Below the pieces are notes generated by a model that did not search any database, was not told where the DNA came from, and saw only the letters and a list, made by a program, of their open reading frames with translations. From the NCBI RefSeq assembly GCF_001553605.1, contig NZ_CP014229.1, positions 96,001 through 160,000 of the forward strand: DNA of 64,000 nt, written 5' to 3'. The DNA is from Desulfovibrio fairfieldensis. GTDB taxonomy: Bacteria; Desulfobacterota; Desulfovibrionia; Desulfovibrionales; Desulfovibrionaceae. Position numbers and translations under genes: made by a program. Below, piece by piece: positions 1 through 9,257 of this stretch (positions are counted from its first letter, which is position 1; every line of letters starts with the position of its first letter).

Positions 1-2
1 CC

Positions 3-857
3 ACGGAAATCCAGGGCATCAAGGCGGCTTTTGAAAAACCCGCCTTTCTGGTGCGCGAGCAGCGCCTGCTGGCCTCGGCCTCGGCCCTGCGCGAAGATAC
101 CAGCGCCTACCGCAAAATGGCGGGCAACGCCTCGGCGGGCCTGGACCGGAAGCTGGCCCGCCAGTGGTGGGGCGGCGTCGGCGTGTTCATGGAAAGCGGT
201 TCCCTCAAGGATAATGAGAACAGCGAGCACCCTTACGGCGTATTCAGCCCCCGCGTGAGCCTGCGGCGCGACAGCCGCAACAACGTGCTCAATCCCAGCA
301 GCGGCTCGGAAATGGAAATCAAGCTCACGCCCTTCGGCGGCTTTTATCAGGAGTCGTTCAGCGCCATGGCCGGAAGCCTGGCGGCCAGCGTCTATTACGC
401 GCCCATGCGCGACAAGACGGGCCGTCCCGACGACCGCCTGGTGCTGGCGGGCCGGGTGGAAGGCGGGGCCATGGCCGGTTCGCCGCTGCACAGCATCCCG
501 TCAAGCATGCGCTATTACGCGGGCGGCGCGGGTTCGGTGCGCGGCTATGCCTATCAGGCCCTGGGGCCGCGCGACAGCAAGGACGACCCCCTGGGCGGGC
601 GCTCCTACCAGATCGTCAATCTGGAGGCGCGCTTCAAAGTGACTGAAAACATCGGCCTGGTGCCTTTTCTGGACGGCGGCATGGTCTATACGGACGAGTT
701 TCCGCGCATCATCGGCGACATGGATTGGGGCGTGGGCCTGGGTCTGCGCTATTACACGCCCATCGGGCCGGTACGCCTGGACGTGGCCACACCCCTGCGG
801 CGCATTGACGGCGATCCGCCGGTGCAGGTCTATATCAGCATAGGGCAGTCCTTCTGA
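3..857 (+). CDS. tamA: TamA/Omp85-family outer membrane protein, C-terminal part
   Basis: This reading frame is already open at the left window edge, so only the last 284 residues are visible. They form an Omp85/BamA-type beta-barrel: there is a GSVRGY segment (the VRGF/Y motif of the barrel loop), a penultimate strand GLRYYTPIGPVRLDVA typical of the family, and a terminal phenylalanine (SIGQSF) as in many outer membrane barrels. The POTRA domains would lie upstream of the window. The TGA stop overlaps the ATG of the next gene (TGATG), and that gene is a TamB homologue, so this is most likely TamA of the translocation and assembly module that helps move proteins or lipids to the outer membrane. 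A generic Omp85 paralogue is the alternative. Confidence 0.85.
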   Translation, partial: TEIQGIKAAFEKPAFLVREQRLLASASALREDTSAYRKMAGNASAGLDRKLARQWWGGVGVFMESGSLKDNENSEHPYGVFSPRVSLRRDSRNNVLNPSSGSEMEIKLTPFGGFYQESFSAMAGSLAASVYYAPMRDKTGRPDDRLVLAGRVEGGAMAGSPLHSIPSSMRYYAGGAGSVRGYAYQALGPRDSKDDPLGGRSYQIVNLEARFKVTENIGLVPFLDGGMVYTDEFPRIIGDMDWGVGLGLRYYTPIGPVRLDVATPLRRIDGDPPVQVYISIGQSF

Positions 858-3800
858 TGGCGCGGATAAAGGAAGGGCGGCCGGCGAGCCCCACGCCGCA
901 ATCTTCGGCCGCCGTGCAGGACGGGCACAGCGGACGCCCCAGGCATCCCAAAAGGTGGACGCGCTGGCTGCGCCGCGCGTTGGCCGTTCTGCTGGTGCTG
1001 CTGTTGGCGGCGCTGGGGGGGTGGCCTGGGCGCTGCGCAGTGAAAGCGGCCAGGCCTGGCTGACAGAAACCGTCAATGCCGCTCTGGAAAGCTCCCTGCG
1101 GGAAAGCGGCCTGCATGTGCGCCTGACCCACCTCTCCGGCCCGCTGCCCTTTGCCTGCTCCTTCGGCCTGGAAGCCGCCGACGCCCAGGGCGTCTGGCTT
1201 ACGGCTCCGGAAAACAGCTTTGCCTGGGACTGGCATGCCCTGCCCGGCACTATGCGTATTGCGTCCATCCGCAGCGCCAATCCGGCATTGCGTCGTCTGC
1301 CCGATCTGCCGCCCGCCCCGGAGCCGCCCGCCCCAGGGCAGCCCCTGACCGTGGAGGGCCTGCGCGTGATGCTCGGCGACGCGGCGCGCGTTTTGAATGA
1401 TCTGCCCGGTTGGCTGCCCGCAGTGCGTCTGGACGCGCTGAGCGTGGAAAACGCCCTGCTGCCGTCGGAATTGCTGGGCGGCGCGGCGATGCCGCCAACG
1501 CCGGCCCCGGCAAAAGCACAGACGCCGGAGCGGAAAACTGCTGACGCGCCTGCTCCGGCTCCCGCAGCGCAAGCCTTGAGGGCCGATCTGGACGCCGGGC
1601 TCACGGCCGGAAAAGAGGGCGCGAAGCTGCACGTCCGGGCGCGCCTGAGCGGCGCGGAGGATGCGCCTGTTGCCGTGTCCGTGCTCAGTTGCATGGCGGC
1701 GGAAGTCAGCCTGGAAGCCCAGGCCGGACCATCGGCCAGGGCGAATAAGGGGACGGACAAAGGGCCGGGCAACGCAGCGGAACCGGGGCCGGGCCTGGCC
1801 GTGGACAGCCGCCTGGAAGCGGTCTTGCGGCAGCCTGTGCTCCATGTGGACGCTCTGCCGTCGGACCTGTTGGGTTCCGAAGCCCGCTTGAACCTGGCCC
1901 TTGCAGGCGGGACGACCGCAAGGGAATCCGGCCCGGCGTCCTCGGCGCGGCTGGCCTTGGCCGACCTGAATCTGACGGCGGGCCGTGTGACGGCCACAGG
2001 GCAGGGGCAGTGGCACAGCGGCCGGGAAGACTGGCCGGACGGCCCTCTGGACCTGAGTCTGAACGTCAATCTGCAAAGTCCGGCGACGGACACGGCCGCC
2101 GTTCCGGCAAAAACCGCAGATGGCACGGAAGAGGCCGGGGATGTGCTGGCCATGCTGCGCGCGCCGCTCTCCCTCACGCTGACCGCCAAGGGCGCGTTGC
2201 GGCGGCCGGACGTGGACCTGCGTCTGGCCTGCGCGAATATTCAGAGCAACGGCCATGCCCTCAAGGATACGACGCTGGCGCTCACGGGCGCGCCCCTGGC
2301 CTGGGGCGACGCGTTCGGCCTGGACGGCGCCCGTGGGGAGGCCCGGCTGGTGCTGGACCTGCGCGCCGAGCTGGATCAGCGTCCTCTCAGCCTCACGACG
2401 GAACTTTTTTACGGGCCGGACCTGAGGAGCGGCCCGGAAAACGCGACGGGCGTCGCGCCGGAGGCGGCTGTGGCCGGTCTGCGCAAGCTGCGCCTGGGGG
2501 CGGCGGGCCTGGAAGGCACGGGCGACGTGACCGCCGTGCTCACGCCGGGCAAAGCGCCCGTTCTGGACGGCGCGATCCGGCTGCGCGTGGCTGACTGGCA
2601 GGCTCTGTCCGCCTTTGTGCCGGGGCAGCGTCTGGACGGCGAAGCCGGGCTGGATCTGGAATTACGCGTGGAAGCGCCGCAAAACGGTTCCGGGCCCGGC
2701 GCGCAGCAGGTCCTGCTGCGCTGGAAGATTCCCCGTTTCAATCTCAGCTCCGCGCAAGGCGGGGATGCGGCGCTGCATGTGCGCGGCCTGGACGGCGAGG
2801 CCCGGCTCACGGATCTTTTCGGCCGGGCGGCGCTGGCGGCGCGTCTGGATCTGGAAGGGGTGAGCCGGGGCGATCTGCGCTTGAGCGCGCGGGCGCGGGC
2901 CTCGGGGCCCTTGCAGGGGCCCCTGGACCTCAATCTGGAAAGCTCGGGCGGCGTGACAAGTCGGCTCAACATCCAGTGGCGGCCCGGCCTGGTGGCATTG
3001 CAAACCTTGGAAGTGCGCCTGAACGCGGCGCTGGCCGCGGGCAACAGCGGCAAGGGAAGCAAAGGGCGGGCTCTGGGCCTGCGCGCCACGCGCGGCGCGG
3101 AGATCCGCTACGGCGACCCTGGGCTGGCGGTTTCCGGCCTGGATCTGGCCCTGTCGCCCTCGGGCCGCTTGCAGGTCCAGGGCGCGCTGGCGCCGGAGAA
3201 ACTTGATTTGCGGGTCGTTCTGGACGGCCTGGCCCTGGAACCCTGGCGCGCGCTGGTGCCCGCTCTGCCTCTGGGCACGGCCGAGGCCCGCGTGCGGCTC
3301 AGCGGCAGCCCGGCCCGGCCCGGCGGGGATTTCCGGCTGGGCGTGCGCCGTCTGCGCGTGCCGGGCAGTCCCGTGGCCCCGCTGGATCTGGCCCTGGTGG
3401 GCGGCATTGAGCGCGGCGCCTCGGGCAGTGCGCTGGCCGCGCGGCTGGAGCTGGACCCCCAGGCCGTCAAGGCCCTGGGCGGCAGCGAGGCCCGCCTCAA
3501 CCTGCGCCTGCCGTTGCTTTTCGGCCCGGACGGCCTGCCCAAACCCGCTCCCCGGGGGCAGTTGGCCGGGCAGGTGCGCTGGGAGGGGGCCGTGGGTCCC
3601 GTCTGGAGCTTGTTGCCCCTGGCGGACCGCCGTCTCAACGGCCGGATATCCCTGAATCTCGATCTGGGGGGCACGTTGGCCGCGCCGCGCGTGACCGGCG
3701 GCCTGCGCGTGGACAAGGCTCGTTATGAGGACCTGGTGCTGGGCGTGCTGCTCACGGACATCAATCTGCGCCTAGACCTGAACGGGAAAGAGGCCGGAAA

Positions 3801-4914
3801 AAAGAATGCGGCAGGCGGCACAGGCCCGCTGGCCGGAAGCATGCATCTGGAACTCAGCGCGGCCGACGGCCTGGGCGGCAGCCTGCGCCTGACGGGCGGC
3901 GGCGGGCTGGACGGCCGCAATCTGGATCTGCGGGCCGTGCTGGACCATTTGCGTCCTCTGCGCCGCCGGGATCTGCGCATCAATCTTTCCGGCCAGGCCC
4001 AGGTTACGGGCAGCGCCACGGCTCCGGACGTGCGCGGTGAAATCGTCATCAACCAGGGCGCGTTGCTGCTCAACAACCTGGCCGTGGGCGGCAGCATCAC
4101 CACCTTGCCCATTCAGGAAGCCGCTACCGTGACGGACGCCGCCCCGGCGGCACCCGCAGCGGCCGCCGAAGGACAGGGCTCCCTGAATCTGCGCATCCGC
4201 GCTCCGGGCCGCTTCATCGTTGAGGGGCATGGCCTGACCAGCGAGTGGCAGGCCAATCTGCTGGTCAGCGGCAGCCCGGCCGCGCCCATGATTACTGGCG
4301 AACTGCGCGCCGTGAAGGGCAATTTCGATTTCCTGACCAAGAATTTCGCGCTCACGCGCGGGGTCATCACCTTTGGCGGCGGTTCCCTGAGCAATCCCCT
4401 GCTGGATATTGTGATGACCAATGAAACGCCGGACCTCACGGCTCACATCACCATCAGCGGCACGGTGAGCAAGATGAAGCTCAGCCTGAGCAGCGAGCCC
4501 AGCCTGCCCAAGGATGAAATCCTCTCCCGGATTCTCTTTGGCCGCAGCGCCAATGAGTTGAGCCGCCTGGAGGCCCTGCAGCTGGCAGGGGCCGTGGCCC
4601 AGCTGGCCGGTTTCGGCTCGGGCGGGGGTGGCATGCTCGACTTCACGCGCAAGGCCCTGGGCGTGGACGTGCTGCGCCTCGGCACCTCGTCCACCGGGGC
4701 CGCCGGAGAACCCGGTGACCAGACCGCGGGGGGCACCACCCTGGAAATGGGCAAGTACATCGGCGACCTGATCTACGTAGGCGTGGAGCAGGGCATGAAG
4801 CCGGACAGCACGGCCTTTATCATCCAGCTGGAACTGACCCCGCGCATCAATCTGGAACTCCGCACCGAACAGCAGGATACCTGGGGCGGCGTGCGCTGGA
4901 AGTACAATTACTGA
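857..4914 (+). CDS. tamB: TamB-family translocation/assembly protein, frameshifted near its N-terminus
   Basis: Translation from the ATG at 857, which overlaps the tamA stop, gives a basic N-terminus and a membrane anchor (RRALAVLLVLLLAALGG), then leaves frame at a run of seven G at 1015-1021. The frame that opens after the run continues with VAWALRSESGQAWLTE and runs to 4914 as a TamB/AsmA-like protein of about 1,300 residues. It is repetitive and beta-rich, and its C-terminal DUF490 region includes ILFGRSANELSRLEALQLAG. One extra G would join the two parts into a normal protein of about 1,352 residues. TamB spans the periplasm and works with TamA. The gene is either disrupted, slippage-prone, or affected by a sequencing error. 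A start at the in-frame GTG at 955 would lack the proper anchor. Confidence 0.85.
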
Positions 4915-4955
4915 TCCGTCCGTCGCCGCCTGTGCCGTATAATGGAAGGGCCGCC

Positions 4956-5441
4956 ATGTCCGTACCGCCTCATTCCGCTTCCGCCGCTTCCGGCAACCCG
5001 TCCTGGCCCGTCCGCCGGGCAATGGCCGATGATTTCCCGGTCCTGGCTGAACTGTGGCGGCGCAGCGTGGAAGCCACGCATGACTTTCTGCTGCCCGGTG
5101 ATCTGGAGCGGATTTACGCGGAAGTGGCGGACGTCTATCTGCCGGGTGTGGATGAAGTCTGGCTGGCGGAAGAAGAAGGCTGCCCAGTGGGCTTTCTGGG
5201 CTGTGACGGAGCGCATGTGGAAATGCTTTTTGTGGAACCGGAATATTTCGGACGCGGCGTGGGCAAGGCCCTGCTGCGGCACGCCCGGGACCTGCACGGC
5301 GCGCTCAGCCTGGAAGTCAACGAGCAGAATGCGCGGGCTCTGGCCTTTTATCAGCGCCAAGGCTTTGCGGTGACAGGGCGGTCAGCCCTGGACAACGCGG
5401 GACGGCCCTATCCTCTGCTGTATCTGGCTTGGCGGGGATGA
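4956..5441 (+). CDS. GNAT-family N-acetyltransferase, YjaB-like
   Basis: The 161-residue protein has the GNAT fold: an N-terminal RRSVEATHDFL segment, an acetyl-CoA-binding loop (YFGRGVGKALL) and a C-terminal VNEQNARALAFYQRQGF segment followed by NAGRPYPLLYLAW. These segments resemble E. coli YjaB closely, so it probably transfers an acetyl group to an amine; the substrate is unknown. I chose the ATG at 4956 because GGAAGG lies six bases before it; an upstream GTG at 4932 has no such site. It follows tamB by about 40 bases and ends before a strong bidirectional terminator. Confidence 0.8.
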   Translation: MSVPPHSASAASGNPSWPVRRAMADDFPVLAELWRRSVEATHDFLLPGDLERIYAEVADVYLPGVDEVWLAEEEGCPVGFLGCDGAHVEMLFVEPEYFGRGVGKALLRHARDLHGALSLEVNEQNARALAFYQRQGFAVTGRSALDNAGRPYPLLYLAWRG

Positions 5442-5469
5442 ACCGGCCGACGCATTTTCAGGATTAGTA

Positions 5470-5510
5470 AAACATCCCGGATTCGCCATCTGAACGAATC
5501 CGGGATGTTT
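5470..5510. terminator. Bidirectional intrinsic terminator
   Basis: A perfect 16-base inverted repeat (AAACATCCCGGATTCG at 5470-5485, complement at 5495-5510) with a 9-base loop. The minus-strand side runs into TTTTAC and lies just after the tRNA-Leu 3' end; the plus-strand side follows the GNAT gene. Confidence 0.8.
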
Positions 5511-5520
5511 GTTGATTTCC

Positions 5521-5606
5521 TGGTACCCGGAGCCGGGCTTGAACCGGCACAGCCAAAGGCCGAGGGATTTTAAGTCCCTTGTGTCTACCAATTCCACCAT
5601 CCGGGC
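5521..5606 (-). tRNA. tRNA-Leu (anticodon UAA)
   Basis: On the minus strand the sequence starts GCCCGGATGGTGGAATTGG and ends GGTTCAAGCCCGGCTCCGGG followed by TACCA. The acceptor stem pairs fully apart from a G-U at position 1-72, the discriminator is A, and CCA is encoded. The anticodon stem-loop reads GGGACTTAAAATCCC, giving anticodon TAA. A long variable arm (TCGGCCTTTGGCTG) is typical of leucine tRNAs. Length is 86 bases. Confidence 0.95.
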
Positions 5607-5649
5607 ATAGTGCGTCACATCAGGCCGCTGCCGCACGGGCGCGCCGCCG

Positions 5650-6069
5650 TCACTCTTCTCCTTCCGTTGCCGCCGGGGCGGGCGGCACGCGCCAGATTTT
5701 CAGCCCCTGGGGGGGATCCTCGGGCACGGGACGCTCCTCTTCCTGCCACTGACCGGCCTGAATCCAGTAGACATGCAGGGCGGCCAGGCTTTTGTCCAGG
5801 CAGAGCAGCCGCCCCGTGACGCCGCGCGGCAGCAGGGCCGCCGCTTCCTGGGCGATTTTGCGGTAGACGTAGAGCTTGTGCGCTTCAAAGGCGCACTGGC
5901 ACATCAGCGCGTCGCCCAGCGGCGTGAAATCCAGGTGTGTCGCTCCGGCCCGCAGCAGCAGAGCTTCCAGGTCGGCGATCAGCGTGCTTTCCACATCCAG
6001 CAGTTCTTCGTAGGTCAGGCTTTCGTCGTAGCTGAACTGCCCGAAAACCTCACTGCGATTTTTGTCCAT
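5650..6069 (-). CDS. Hypothetical protein
   Basis: This 139-residue soluble protein is not one I recognise. It starts MDKNRSEVFGQFSYDESL; the ATG at 6069 has GAGG six bases upstream, so I prefer it over an ATG 11 codons earlier. It has no signal peptide or membrane segment. The middle (EELLDVESTLIADLEALLLR) looks alpha-helical, one MCQCAF cysteine pair is present, and the C-terminus is proline- and glutamate-rich. It is divergent from pgpA and lies upstream of tRNA-Leu on the same strand. Codon use matches the neighbours, which supports a real gene. Confidence 0.65.
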   Translation of the reverse strand: MDKNRSEVFGQFSYDESLTYEELLDVESTLIADLEALLLRAGATHLDFTPLGDALMCQCAFEAHKLYVYRKIAQEAAALLPRGVTGRLLCLDKSLAALHVYWIQAGQWQEEERPVPEDPPQGLKIWRVPPAPAATEGEE

Positions 6070-6208
6070 GGCGGCCTCAATCTGCCGGTTTTTATATGTC
6101 AAAGCCTGGCATTAGGCAACACGCGGCTGGTCTTGGGAGTGAAAAGCCGCTATACACGAAATATACACGGAACAGGCCGCCGCGCGGCAATTCCGAACAG
6201 GAGGAACT

Positions 6209-6679
6209 ATGCGTTTCCGGGATACCTGCGTACTGGCGTTCTGTCGCCTGGGCGTGGCCGGGCTGGCTCCCAAGGCTCCGGGCACCTGGGGCACGGCCCT
6301 GGCCTGCCTGCTGGCGCCCTTTGTCTTTCTGCCGCTCGGCATGGGCTGGCGCGTGCTGGCGCTGCTGCTGCTCTTTGTGCTGGGCGCGCTGGCCGCCACG
6401 CGCGCGGAAAAGCTGCTGGGCCGCAAAGACCCCGGCGAAGTGGTCATTGACGAACTGGTGGGCGTCTGGCTGGTGCTGCTGCCGTTTGCCGCACCGGGGG
6501 TCTGGCTGGTGGTCGCGGCCTTTGTGTTCTTCCGCATTTTCGACATCGCCAAGCCCTGGCCGGTGCGCGCCTCGGAAAACTGGCTGCCCGACGGTTTCGG
6601 GGTCATGCTGGACGACGTGCTGGCCGGGCTCTGGGCCCTGCTGTGCGTGGGTGTGTTGCACTGGGTCGGGCTGGTTTAG
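6209..6679 (+). CDS. pgpA: Phosphatidylglycerophosphatase A
   Basis: This is a 156-residue membrane protein with the PgpA signatures: GLAPKAPGTWGTALA near the N-terminus and DPGEVVIDELVGVWL in the middle, plus several hydrophobic segments. It removes the terminal phosphate of phosphatidylglycerophosphate to make phosphatidylglycerol in the inner membrane. GGAGG lies seven bases before the ATG. Length is near the usual 155-170 residues. The psd and pssA phospholipid genes lie about 9 kb away but in a separate unit. Confidence 0.92.
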   Translation: MRFRDTCVLAFCRLGVAGLAPKAPGTWGTALACLLAPFVFLPLGMGWRVLALLLLFVLGALAATRAEKLLGRKDPGEVVIDELVGVWLVLLPFAAPGVWLVVAAFVFFRIFDIAKPWPVRASENWLPDGFGVMLDDVLAGLWALLCVGVLHWVGLV

Positions 6680-6739
6680 GGCCTTTGACACTATGCCTTT
6701 TTGCCGCTCACTATGCGCGGCAGCCGTTGTCCGAAGGAC

Positions 6740-6832
6740 TTACGGATGGCGACAGCAATTGCATGGAACAGGCTGTGTCATTACGCATGCTGTCTTCATC
6801 CGTAGTTGGGCGTTGCTGTCTTTATCCGTACG
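6740..6832. repeat. Intergenic short dispersed repeats (family D) in the pgpA-infA gap
   Basis: The 430 bases between pgpA and infA hold no convincing gene. Within them a motif close to TTACGGATGAAGACAGCAACG occurs once forward (about 6740-6760) and twice in reverse (about 6788-6805 and 6811-6832). Further copies lie at about 9138-9158, 30698-30720 and 42025-42048. It appears to be a building block of the dispersed intergenic elements in this window. Function is unknown. Confidence 0.5.
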
Positions 6833-7109
6833 GCTCACAAGTTCGCCTACGGCTGAAGCTCCTGCGTCGCAACGGCTGAAGCCAGATTTAGCCTGCTTTT
6901 TGGGTCGAGTACCAAAAGAGTACACTCCCTCAAAGCAGGCTTATCTTCCTTGCGGGCGAACAAAAATTCTATAGCGTCAACAGGCCCCAGCCGGGACTTT
7001 TCCGAAGACGCGCGGCATGACGCCGGAGCGCCGCGCAAAGCGGGCGCACCGACGGATTCCGGCGGAATATGCAGGGAAAAGCGGAAAAAAGAAATCGCCG
7101 TGCCCGGCG

Positions 7110-7328
7110 CTACTTCATGCGATAGGTGATGCGGCCGCGCGTGAGATCATAGGGGGAGAGTTCCACCTTGACGCGGTCGCCGGGCAGAATGCGGATATAG
7201 AATTTGCGCATTTTACCGGAAATATGGGCCAGCACTTCGTGGCCGTTTTCCAGCTCCACGCGGAACATGGCGTTGGGCAGGGCTTCCTGCACCACGCCGT
7301 CAACTTCAATGGAACCTTCCTTAGCCAT
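7110..7328 (-). CDS. infA: Translation initiation factor IF-1
   Basis: The 72-residue protein [20 protein letters not shown]... is a textbook IF-1: a single S1/OB-fold with [19 protein letters not shown] and the C-terminal [11 protein letters not shown]. It occupies the 30S A site during initiation. I chose the ATG at 7328 because this is the family's fixed N-terminus and ACGGAGG precedes it; the open frame extends further upstream without meaning. It stands alone here rather than in a ribosomal protein operon. Confidence 0.97.
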   Translation of the reverse strand: MAKEGSIEVDGVVQEALPNAMFRVELENGHEVLAHISGKMRKFYIRILPGDRVKVELSPYDLTRGRITYRMK

Positions 7329-7590
7329 GGGGCCTCCGTAAAAAACGTATTTGGCAATGTGCGCGTGAACGTGTTGCGTGACGGCAAAGCGGCGCTGCCG
7401 CCCTCGCGGTGGGGATTTTTTTGAAATCCCACGACGGCCCGGCTTCCCGAAATTAAGCCGCTCTGAACGGCGGACAGCTTCACAAAAAAGCCCGCACCTG
7501 TCAACCGGAGCGGCGCACGGCATCCGCAAGCCCGGCGTATCGCGCGGCGGGCCTGGCCCCGTGGCGCTTCCGGACGCGTTCAGAGCTTGT

Positions 7591-8385
7591 TCAGGTCCGC
7601 GCGGAACCGTGCGGGCTGTCGTCCTTGCGGAAGAGCAGCCACAAGCCCACCAGAATCAACGGCAGGCAGAGCGCCTGCCCCATGGTCAGCCAGCCGAAGG
7701 CCAGGTAGCCCAGCTGGGCGTCGGGCACGCGCACGAATTCCACCATAAAACGGGACAGGCCGTAACCCACGGCAAACAGCCCGGACACCGCGCCGGGCTT
7801 GCGCGGTTTGCCGGAGTATACCCAGACCACGATGAACAGCAGCAGGCCTTCCAGCAGGGCTTCATAGAGCTGGGAAGGATGGCGCGCATACGGGCCGCCG
7901 CCGGGAAAGACCATCGCCCAGGGCGCGTCGCTGACTTTGCCCCAGAGCTCGCCGTTGATGAAGTTGCCCAGGCGTCCGAAAAAGAGGCCCTGCGGCACCA
8001 ATGGGGCCACAAAGTCCGAGACTTCCAGGAAGGACTTTTTGCGGCTGCGCGCGAAGTACCAGAAGGCCCCGAGCACACCCAGCAGCCCGCCGTGGAAGGA
8101 CATGCCGCCGTTCCATATACGCAGGATTTCCACGGGATCATGGATGTAGACCGGCAGATCGTAAAAGAGCACATAGCCCAGGCGGCCGCCCAGAATGATG
8201 CCCAGCATGACGCAGGTCAGCAGGTCGTCCACATCGGCGGGACGCCAGCCCGAACCGGGGCGCGACGCCCGCCAGCGGCCCAGGCCCCAGCCCACGGCAA
8301 AACCGATGAGGTACATGAGGCCGTACCAGCGCAACTGGAGACTGCCGATGGAAATGGCTACGGGATCAATATGCGGCATGGTCAT
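7591..8385 (-). CDS. lgt: Prolipoprotein diacylglyceryl transferase
   Basis: This 264-residue multi-spanning protein carries Lgt hallmarks: [20 protein letters not shown] at the N-terminus, the HGGLLG motif after IWNGGMSF, and the [14 protein letters not shown] segment with the essential Arg-Asn-Glu residues. It transfers diacylglycerol from phosphatidylglycerol to lipobox cysteines in the inner membrane. The ATG at 8385 overlaps the moaC stop by four bases (ATGA), so translation is probably coupled and this start is preferred over upstream codons. Confidence 0.95.
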   Translation of the reverse strand: MTMPHIDPVAISIGSLQLRWYGLMYLIGFAVGWGLGRWRASRPGSGWRPADVDDLLTCVMLGIILGGRLGYVLFYDLPVYIHDPVEILRIWNGGMSFHGGLLGVLGAFWYFARSRKKSFLEVSDFVAPLVPQGLFFGRLGNFINGELWGKVSDAPWAMVFPGGGPYARHPSQLYEALLEGLLLFIVVWVYSGKPRKPGAVSGLFAVGYGLSRFMVEFVRVPDAQLGYLAFGWLTMGQALCLPLILVGLWLLFRKDDSPHGSART

Positions 8386-8873
8386 GCGGGCAATTCCGGA
8401 GCGTTGAATTCGCCGCTTTTGCCGCCGCTCTTGTGCAGCAGGCGCACCCGGCTGATGACGATGTCGCGCTGCACGGCCTTGCACATGTCGTAAATAACGG
8501 CCGCGGCGCTCTGGGCCGCCACAATGGCTTCCATTTCCACGCCGGTGCTGCCCACGGTGCGGGCCTCGGCCTCAATACGCACCTGGGGCGGCATGTCGCG
8601 CACTTCAAAACGGACGTCCGCGAAGGTCAGATTCAGGCTGTGGCAGAGCGGAATCAGCTGGCTGGTGCGTTTGGCCGCCATAATGCCGCCGATTTTGGCG
8701 CAGGCCAGCACGTCGCCCTTGGGCAGGGCGGATTTTTTCAGCAGTTCCAAGGTGGCCGGGGCCAGCTCCACCACGGCCTCGGCAATGGCCACACGCTTGC
8801 TGGGGGCCTTGTCGCCCACATCCACCATGGTTACGTTGCCCTGGGCGTCCAGATGTGAAAATGTATGTTCCAT
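8382..8873 (-). CDS. moaC: Cyclic pyranopterin monophosphate synthase MoaC
   Basis: The 163-residue protein converts the GTP-derived cyclic intermediate made by MoaA into cyclic pyranopterin monophosphate, the first pterin of molybdenum/tungsten cofactor synthesis. Visible signatures are [30 protein letters not shown] and a K-rich SGGKSG near the C-terminus. Starting at [12 protein letters not shown] gives the expected length. It overlaps lgt by four bases, forming a two-gene unit whose members have no obvious shared role. Molybdenum or tungsten enzymes such as formate dehydrogenase are usual in sulfate reducers. Confidence 0.95.
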   Translation of the reverse strand: MEHTFSHLDAQGNVTMVDVGDKAPSKRVAIAEAVVELAPATLELLKKSALPKGDVLACAKIGGIMAAKRTSQLIPLCHSLNLTFADVRFEVRDMPPQVRIEAEARTVGSTGVEMEAIVAAQSAAAVIYDMCKAVQRDIVISRVRLLHKSGGKSGEFNAPELPA

Positions 8874-9257
8874 ACTGCGAATCCTTATCGAGAACCTATG
8901 CTTTTGTTGCAATCGACCATGCGCTGATATACGCCACATACTGCAAGTAGGGGCGCGGCGCAAGCCGCCGAGCAGTCCGCAGGGGCATTCTGTTCTTCGC
9001 ATATAGACAAAATTATTCTGTATTTATAATAAGTTACATCTTAAAGGCAATTGTTCTAGGGCTTGTCATACGGATGAGGCATTCCGAGTCCTGCGGGCAC
9101 GGAGGGTTTACGCCCCCCCCCGGCGTTTGAGCCACCTTACGGATGAAGACAGCAACGATAGGCGGCCCAAACGGGAACGAAGCGAGAACCCTAATGCCCG
9201 GAGGGCAGAATAAAACAACGGACGGAGAACAGAATGACCCTGGGCAGTCCAGGCTCC
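8874..9257. other. Intergenic region with C9 tract and a family D repeat
   Basis: No convincing gene is seen in these 384 bases. They contain an AT-rich stretch around 9005-9045, a run of nine C at 9113-9121, and one clear family D copy (TTACGGATGAAGACAGCAACG at about 9138-9158). The AT-rich part lies upstream of moaC on the minus strand and may hold its promoter, which I cannot define. Confidence 0.5.

Noticed and set aside
857..1063. A separate 68-codon gene before tamB
   Set aside because: Its sequence is the membrane anchor of TamB and ends abnormally just after the G7 tract, so it is the first part of the frameshifted tamB.
5382..5636. Minus-strand frame containing MVELVDTRDLKSLGLWLC
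   Set aside because: This is the well-known translation of a leucine tRNA gene; the tRNA at 5521-5606 explains it.
6740..6832. CRISPR-like short repeats
   Set aside because: Copies are in both orientations, imperfect, and without regular spacers or cas genes.
8874..9257. Molybdenum-cofactor riboswitch ahead of moaC
   Set aside because: I could not fold or recognise the conserved core; the region is AT-rich next to moaC and contains dispersed repeats instead.
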